The notes under the pieces: generated by a model
Databases searched by the model: none
What the model was told of the DNA's origin: nothing
What the model saw: the letters and a program-made list of their open reading frames with translations, nothing else
Program-made: the position numbers and the translations under genes
Part shown: positions 40,298 through 44,222 of the stretch, piece after piece
How the letters are laid out: each line of letters begins with the position of its first letter
Position numbering within the stretch: the first letter of the stretch is position 1
DNA from: Variovorax sp. KK3
GTDB taxonomy: Bacteria; Pseudomonadota; Gammaproteobacteria; Burkholderiales; Burkholderiaceae_C
DNA: 44,222 nucleotides
Assembly: GCF_001984055.1 (NCBI RefSeq)
Contig: NZ_LYVO01000061.1
Coordinates: 1-44,222, forward strand
Reading direction: 5' to 3'

Positions 40298-40546
40298 GAG
40301 AGCTCCGGGCTTTGAGATCTTCAGCGACTTGTCAGCAGCGCTCGCGCGCTCCTTCTTGGCGGCTGGCCACTACCAGCCGTTGGCGGACGGCGATGCGTTG
40401 CACATCGCCCGAACCAAGGGGTCTTCTGCAGTCGGGGTCAGAAGACACTCAAAAACTGCCGAGGAACAGCGGTTTTTGGGTGCGCTCTGAAAGCGGCAAA
40501 GGCTGGAGGGCCTTTCGGCACACTCCAGCCCTGCGGGAGAACCGAA
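40298..40546 (-). promoter_or_regulatory. rplL–rpoB intergenic region with attenuator-like hairpins
   Basis: On the minus strand, 16 bp after rplL, GGCTGGAG and CTCCAGCC (40530-40501) form an 8-bp stem followed by TTTGCC; a second, weaker A/T-based hairpin spans about 40452-40478 and ends in TTTTT. In other bacteria this gap holds a leaky attenuator that lowers rpoBC relative to ribosomal-protein expression; the same role is inferred. Confidence 0.6.
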
Positions 40547-40921
<375 letters not shown>

Positions 40922-40963
40922 TTTGGTTTCCTAACAATTGGGTTGAAATCTTCAAAAGCAAGC

Positions 40964-41503
40964 TCAGGCTGCTGCCGGGGCTTCGGCCACAGGCTCTGCC
41001 TCGGCCGGGGCTTCGCCGCCACCACGCTTCTCCGCCAGCGCGGCCAGAACACGGGCCGTGCGGGAGATGGGGGACTGCATCAAGCCCAGCAGTTGCGCCA
41101 GCAGCACTTCCTTGGAAGGGATGTTGGCCAGTTGCTTCACGCCTTCGACGTCCAGGGCCTTGCCACCGAATGCACCGCCGCGAATGACCAACTTGTCGTT
41201 GGTCTTCGCGAAATCGGCCACCACTTTCGCGGCGGCCACGGCGTCTTCGGAGAAGCCATAGATCAGCGGGCCGGTCATCTGGTCACCGACGACTTCGAAT
41301 GCGCTTCCTGCGACAGCGCGGCGTGCCAGGGTGTTCTTGAGAACACTCAGGGTCACGCCTTTGCTGCGCGCATCGCTGCGCAGACGGGTCATGTCGGCAA
41401 CCGTGATGCCACGGTATTCCGCCATCACGAGCGTTTGAGCTTTTGCGGCGAGGCTGGTCACGTCACTGATGACCGCTTCTTTCTCACTGCGATTCAGACT
41501 CAA
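40964..41503 (-). CDS. rplJ: 50S ribosomal protein L10
   Basis: A 179-residue protein that anchors L7/L12 to the ribosome and, in known cases, represses its own mRNA. The core (LNRSEKEAVISDVTSLA, AEYRGITVADMTRLR, LKNTLARRAV) fits the family, and the C-terminus is Ala/Glu/Pro-rich. The start is TTG 41503: AAAGGAG sits six bases upstream and SLNRSEK is the expected N-terminus, so a weak start codon is used for a highly expressed protein. Confidence 0.97.
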   Translation of the reverse strand: MSLNRSEKEAVISDVTSLAAKAQTLVMAEYRGITVADMTRLRSDARSKGVTLSVLKNTLARRAVAGSAFEVVGDQMTGPLIYGFSEDAVAAAKVVADFAKTNDKLVIRGGAFGGKALDVEGVKQLANIPSKEVLLAQLLGLMQSPISRTARVLAALAEKRGGGEAPAEAEPVAEAPAAA

Positions 41504-41792
41504 GGTCTACTCCTTTAATGCATCCTTCGGCCGAGACCTCCGGATGCGCTACATGCAGCGACCAACTGTTTCGGAACGGATTCCTTGCAGCGGGATCGCC
41601 ATCTGCGCTGGCTGCCTCGCGATGGAAGAGGCGAATTAAGTGCAGGCCCTCCTGCACGCCAGCGGTCTTGGATGGCCCGACCGGGTGTTTGCACCCCCGG
41701 CCGACCCACCACACCACCCCGCCAACCTTAGAACGGTCAGCGGGGCAATTTCGGCGGGGCCTCGCTCCGGCAAGGCCCCGTCTTCAACTTCT
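41504..41792 (-). promoter_or_regulatory. L10 leader region between rplA and rplJ
   Basis: This 289-bp gap has several stems on the minus strand, including CGGGGCCT/AGGCCCCG (41780-41755) right after rplA, G/C-rich pairing around 41660-41710, and the rplJ ribosome site AAAGGAG. By position it should hold the L10(L7/L12)4 binding leader and possibly the rplJ promoter. I did not fold it in full. Confidence 0.6.
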
Positions 41793-42494
41793 TCAGCTCT
41801 GGGCCGAGATGGTCTGCATGTCCACGCGGACACCCACACCCATCGTCGACGACACGGCCACCTTGCGCAGGTACACGCCCTTGCTCGAAGCCGGCTTGGC
41901 CTTGACCAGCGCTTCGATCAGAGCCGAGAGGTTGCCCTGCAACTTTTCGGTGTCGAAGGAACGGCGGCCGATCGTGCCGTGGATGATCCCGGCCTTGTCG
42001 ACACGGAATTGCACTTGGCCGGCCTTCGCGTTCTTCACTGCGGTGGCAACGTCGGGCGTGACGGTACCAACCTTGGGGTTCGGCATCAGGCCGCGCGGGC
42101 CGAGGATCTGGCCCAGGGCACCGACCACACGCATCGCATCCGGCGCGGCGATCACCACGTCGAAAGGCATGTCGCCCGCTTTCACCTGGGCGGCCAGGTC
42201 GTCCATGCCGACGATGTCGGCGCCAGCGGCCTTGGCTTCTTCCGCCTTGGCGCCCTGCGCGAACACGGCCACGCGCTTGGTCTTGCCGGTGCCGTTGGGC
42301 ATCACGACGGCGCCACGCACCACCTGGTCGGACTTCTTGGCGTCGATGCCGAGTTGCACGGCAACGTCGATCGACTCATCGAACTTCGCAGTGGCGGCGT
42401 CCTTGACGATACCGATGGCCTCGGTCAGGGAATACAGCTTGGTGCTGTCGACCTTGCCGGACGCCGCTTTTTGCTTTTTCGTGATCTTGGCCAT
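41793..42494 (-). CDS. rplA: 50S ribosomal protein L1
   Basis: A 233-residue protein of the L1 stalk, binding 23S rRNA and, in known cases, its own mRNA. It starts MAKITKKQKAASGKVD; FDESIDVAVQLGIDAKKSDQ, VRGAVVMPNGTGKTKRVAVF and GLMPNPKVGTVTPDVA are family signatures. The ATG directly abuts the rplK stop, so translation is coupled. Confidence 0.98.
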   Translation of the reverse strand: MAKITKKQKAASGKVDSTKLYSLTEAIGIVKDAATAKFDESIDVAVQLGIDAKKSDQVVRGAVVMPNGTGKTKRVAVFAQGAKAEEAKAAGADIVGMDDLAAQVKAGDMPFDVVIAAPDAMRVVGALGQILGPRGLMPNPKVGTVTPDVATAVKNAKAGQVQFRVDKAGIIHGTIGRRSFDTEKLQGNLSALIEALVKAKPASSKGVYLRKVAVSSTMGVGVRVDMQTISAQS

Positions 42495-42926
42495 TTACAC
42501 ACCCTCCACATTCACGCCCATCGAGCGGGCAGAGCCCGCAATGGTGCGAACCGCAGCGTCCAGATCGGCCGCCGTCAGGTCCTTCATCTTGGTCTTGGCG
42601 ATCTCTTCGAGCTGTGCGCGCGTGATCTTGCCGACCTTGTCGGTATGCGGACGTGCGGAGCCCTTCTCGAGCTTGATCGCCTTCTTGATCAGCGTGATCG
42701 CCGGCGGCGTCTTGATGATGAAGGTGAAGCTCTTGTCGGCGAACGCGGTGATGACCACCGGCAGCGGCAGACCGGGCTCGACGCCCTGGGTCTGCGCGTT
42801 GAACGCCTTGCAGAATTCCATGATGTTCAAACCGCGTTGGCCCAGTGCGGGGCCGATCGGCGGCGACGGATTGGCTTTACCAGCTGGCACTTGCAGCTTG
42901 ATGAAGCCGACGATTTTTTTCGCCAT
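42495..42926 (-). CDS. rplK: 50S ribosomal protein L11
   Basis: A 143-residue protein of the GTPase-associated centre. It begins MAKKIVGFIKLQVPAGKANP, with PPIGPALGQRGLNIMEFCKAFN (the thiostrepton-site Pro-rich helix) and the C-terminal 23S-binding domain ending AVRTIAGSARSMGVNVEGV. AAGGAG sits seven bases before ATG 42926. It is the first ribosomal-protein gene after nusG (117-bp gap). Confidence 0.98.
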   Translation of the reverse strand: MAKKIVGFIKLQVPAGKANPSPPIGPALGQRGLNIMEFCKAFNAQTQGVEPGLPLPVVITAFADKSFTFIIKTPPAITLIKKAIKLEKGSARPHTDKVGKITRAQLEEIAKTKMKDLTAADLDAAVRTIAGSARSMGVNVEGV

Positions 42927-43043
42927 GCTTTTCTCCTTGCGGGTATTAACGCCTTGGCCTGTTCAGCCGCAGCTCCCCGGGGTTGACGACTCTCGAAACT
43001 GGAACCGGTGCCGAGTCGGGAAGCACCAGATCCTTCAAATCAC

Positions 43044-43640
43044 TCAGGTCTTCTCGACCTGGCCGAACTCGAGTTCGACGGGTGTCGCCCGGCCGAAGAT
43101 CATGACCGACACGCGGACCTTGCTCTTCTCGTAGTTGACTTCTTCGACCGAACCATTGAAGTCTGTGAACGGGCCTTCCTTGACGCGCACGAACTCGCCT
43201 ACGGTGAATTCGACCTTGTGGCGCGGCTTTTCCGTGCCCTGCTGCATCTGGCTGACGATGTCCTCGACTTCCTTCTGCGAAATCGGGGCCGGACGATTCT
43301 TGGCGCCACCGACGAAGCCCGTCACCTTGTTGGTGTGCTTCACCAGATGCCAGGTGTCGTCTTCCATGATCATCTCGACCAGCACATAGCCCGGGAAAAA
43401 GCGTCGCTCGGTGGTGCGCTTCTGACCGTTGCGCACCTCGACCACCTCTTCCGTCGGCACGAGGATGCGGCCGAATTTGCCCTGCATGCCGGCGCGATTG
43501 ATGCGCTCGGTGATATTGCGCTCCACCGCCTTCTCCATGCCCGAGTAGGCGTGGACCACGTACCAGCGGAAATCCGGGTTGGCGGGGGGCGCCAGCACCG
43601 AGCCGTCTTCCGGCTTCAACTCGACAGCGTCGTCAGTCAT
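43044..43640 (-). CDS. nusG: Transcription termination/antitermination protein NusG
   Basis: A 198-residue factor that binds RNA polymerase and links it to Rho or the ribosome. The NGN domain has WYVVHAYSGMEKAVERNITE and FFPGYVLVEM; the C-terminal KOW domain has VGEFVRVKEGPFTDFNGSVEEV. The start is ATG 43640, sharing one base with the secE stop (TAATG). An N-terminal extension of about 25 residues before the NGN core (TDDAVELKPEDGSVLAPP) is present. Confidence 0.97.
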   Translation of the reverse strand: MTDDAVELKPEDGSVLAPPANPDFRWYVVHAYSGMEKAVERNITERINRAGMQGKFGRILVPTEEVVEVRNGQKRTTERRFFPGYVLVEMIMEDDTWHLVKHTNKVTGFVGGAKNRPAPISQKEVEDIVSQMQQGTEKPRHKVEFTVGEFVRVKEGPFTDFNGSVEEVNYEKSKVRVSVMIFGRATPVELEFGQVEKT

Positions 43641-44023
43641 TATTTTCTCCAGCCCAGGATGAGGTCGAAGAAGACCCATTCGAGCGTTTTGTCGGTGAGC
43701 CACAGAAAGATGGACATGACGACGACGAAGGCAAACACATAGGCCGTCATCTGGATGGCCTCTTTGCGCGTCGGCCACACAACCTTCTTGACCTCGCGCC
43801 ACGAATCGCGACCGAAAGCCCAGAGCTGCCGGCCATTCTCGGAACTGGCGAACGTCGCCACGGCGGCCGCCAGGCCGACCAGCAAAACGGCCCATTGCAC
43901 GATCGCGCCCTGGCGCGACAGCAGGTAGTAAGCCACGATGGCACCCACCGCCAGCAAGACGGCCGCAGCCATCTTCGCCTTGTCGGCGCTGGTGCTCACG
44001 GTTTCGATTTGAGAAGTGGCCAT
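43640..44023 (-). CDS. secE: Preprotein translocase subunit SecE
   Basis: A 127-residue inner-membrane subunit of SecYEG. Three membrane segments are seen: two near the N-terminus (AAAVLLAVGAIVAYYLL and IVQWAVLLVGLAAAVATF), then the conserved SWREVKKVVWPTRKEAIQMT before the third (AYVFAFVVVMSIFLWL). The three-segment form matches E. coli. The start is ATG 44023; TTG 44032 with AGGA upstream is an alternative. It overlaps nusG by one base. Confidence 0.96.
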   Translation of the reverse strand: MATSQIETVSTSADKAKMAAAVLLAVGAIVAYYLLSRQGAIVQWAVLLVGLAAAVATFASSENGRQLWAFGRDSWREVKKVVWPTRKEAIQMTAYVFAFVVVMSIFLWLTDKTLEWVFFDLILGWRK

Positions 44024-44085
44024 CTTGGGCAAATATTCCTGCGGCCTCTCGGCCTCTTCAATTTACGGCGCCTTCCTAGACGCCG

Positions 44086-44114
44086 AAGCCCGTCAGGTCA
44101 TGACGGGCTTTTTT
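44086..44114 (+). terminator. Intrinsic-terminator-like hairpin, plus-strand orientation
   Basis: AAGCCCGTCA and TGACGGGCTT form a perfect 10-bp stem with a 5-base loop, followed by further T to give a run of six on the plus strand. No plus-strand gene is nearby, so it would stop antisense RNA. On the minus strand no U-run follows, so it should not stop the tRNA-Trp–secE transcript but may be an RNA processing stem. Confidence 0.65.
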
Positions 44115-44130
44115 CGGAGCCACCATCAGG

Positions 44131-44206
44131 TGGCAGGGGCAGTAGGAATCGAACCTACAACCTTCGGTTTTGGAGACCGACGCTCTGCCAATTGAGCTAT
44201 ACCCCT
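44131..44206 (-). tRNA. tRNA-Trp (CCA)
   Basis: A 76-nt tRNA with encoded CCA. The anticodon loop is TCTCCAAAA-like with anticodon CCA. The acceptor stem AGGGGTA pairs with TGCCCCT (one T·G), D-arm AGCTCAATTGGCAGAGC and T-loop TTCGATT are normal. Upstream of secE, it holds the place usual for beta- and gammaproteobacteria (tuf–trnW–secE–nusG). Confidence 0.97.
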
Positions 44207-44222
44207 GTGGATCGCTTTAGAC

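Overview
The window is a high-GC chromosomal segment of a betaproteobacterium, most likely family Comamonadaceae (Variovorax/Acidovorax-like). The evidence is the gene order tRNA-Trp–secE–nusG–rplKAJL–rpoBC, the rsmB–DUF4390–ntrY–ntrX block, the monomeric NADP-isocitrate dehydrogenase, the hemE–priA pair, and the close fit of many proteins to Comamonadaceae-type families. It looks like conserved core chromosome. I see no phage, IS element, CRISPR array or genomic island.

Layout. 1-2867 (-): the N-terminal part of a large PATR-repeat autotransporter, cut by the window edge. 3095-6331: small housekeeping and accessory genes (histidine-phosphatase-like protein, CutA, GIY-YIG-like protein, GlsB-type membrane protein, PEBP/YbhB, creatininase). 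6328-8367: a LysR regulator divergent from a zinc-type oxidoreductase. 8405-10637: a lipoprotein sorbosone-type dehydrogenase and an AlaX tRNA-editing protein. 10687-13684: an ScsB/DsbD-like transmembrane electron carrier followed by an exported two-cysteine redoxin. 13725-17356: hemE and priA, separated by a non-coding gap carrying two DnaA-box matches. 17373-19419: a small membrane protein, a secreted ClpP-fold-like protein and an AEC transporter. 19554-23238: a translationally coupled run of rep helicase, a small exported protein and outer-membrane phospholipase A. 23257-25793 (-): a DUF3606 protein and icd. 25990-31837 (-): lemA-like, rsmB, DUF4390, ntrY, ntrX and tRNA-Phe, ending in one intrinsic terminator. 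31850-44206 (-): the rpoBC/ribosomal protein/secE-nusG cluster headed by tRNA-Trp and closed by a strong terminator after rpoC.

How it works together. From 44206 down to 25990 nearly everything reads on the minus strand: translation (L11, L1, L10, L7/L12), transcription (NusG, RpoB, RpoC), secretion (SecE), rRNA modification (RsmB), an NtrYX-type two-component system and tRNA-Phe. The only clear barrier between rpoC and the lemA–ntrX–tRNA-Phe run is one intrinsic terminator sitting 13 nt before the lemA-like start.

No wholly new system is evident. The points most worth a second look are: the ScsB-like carrier paired with a two-cysteine exported redoxin; an NtrX-type regulator without its AAA+ domain; DnaA boxes between hemE and priA; a C·A mismatch in the tRNA-Phe acceptor stem; a 38-bp perfect palindrome after icd; and an inverted repeat at the very start of the window that may be an assembly artefact.
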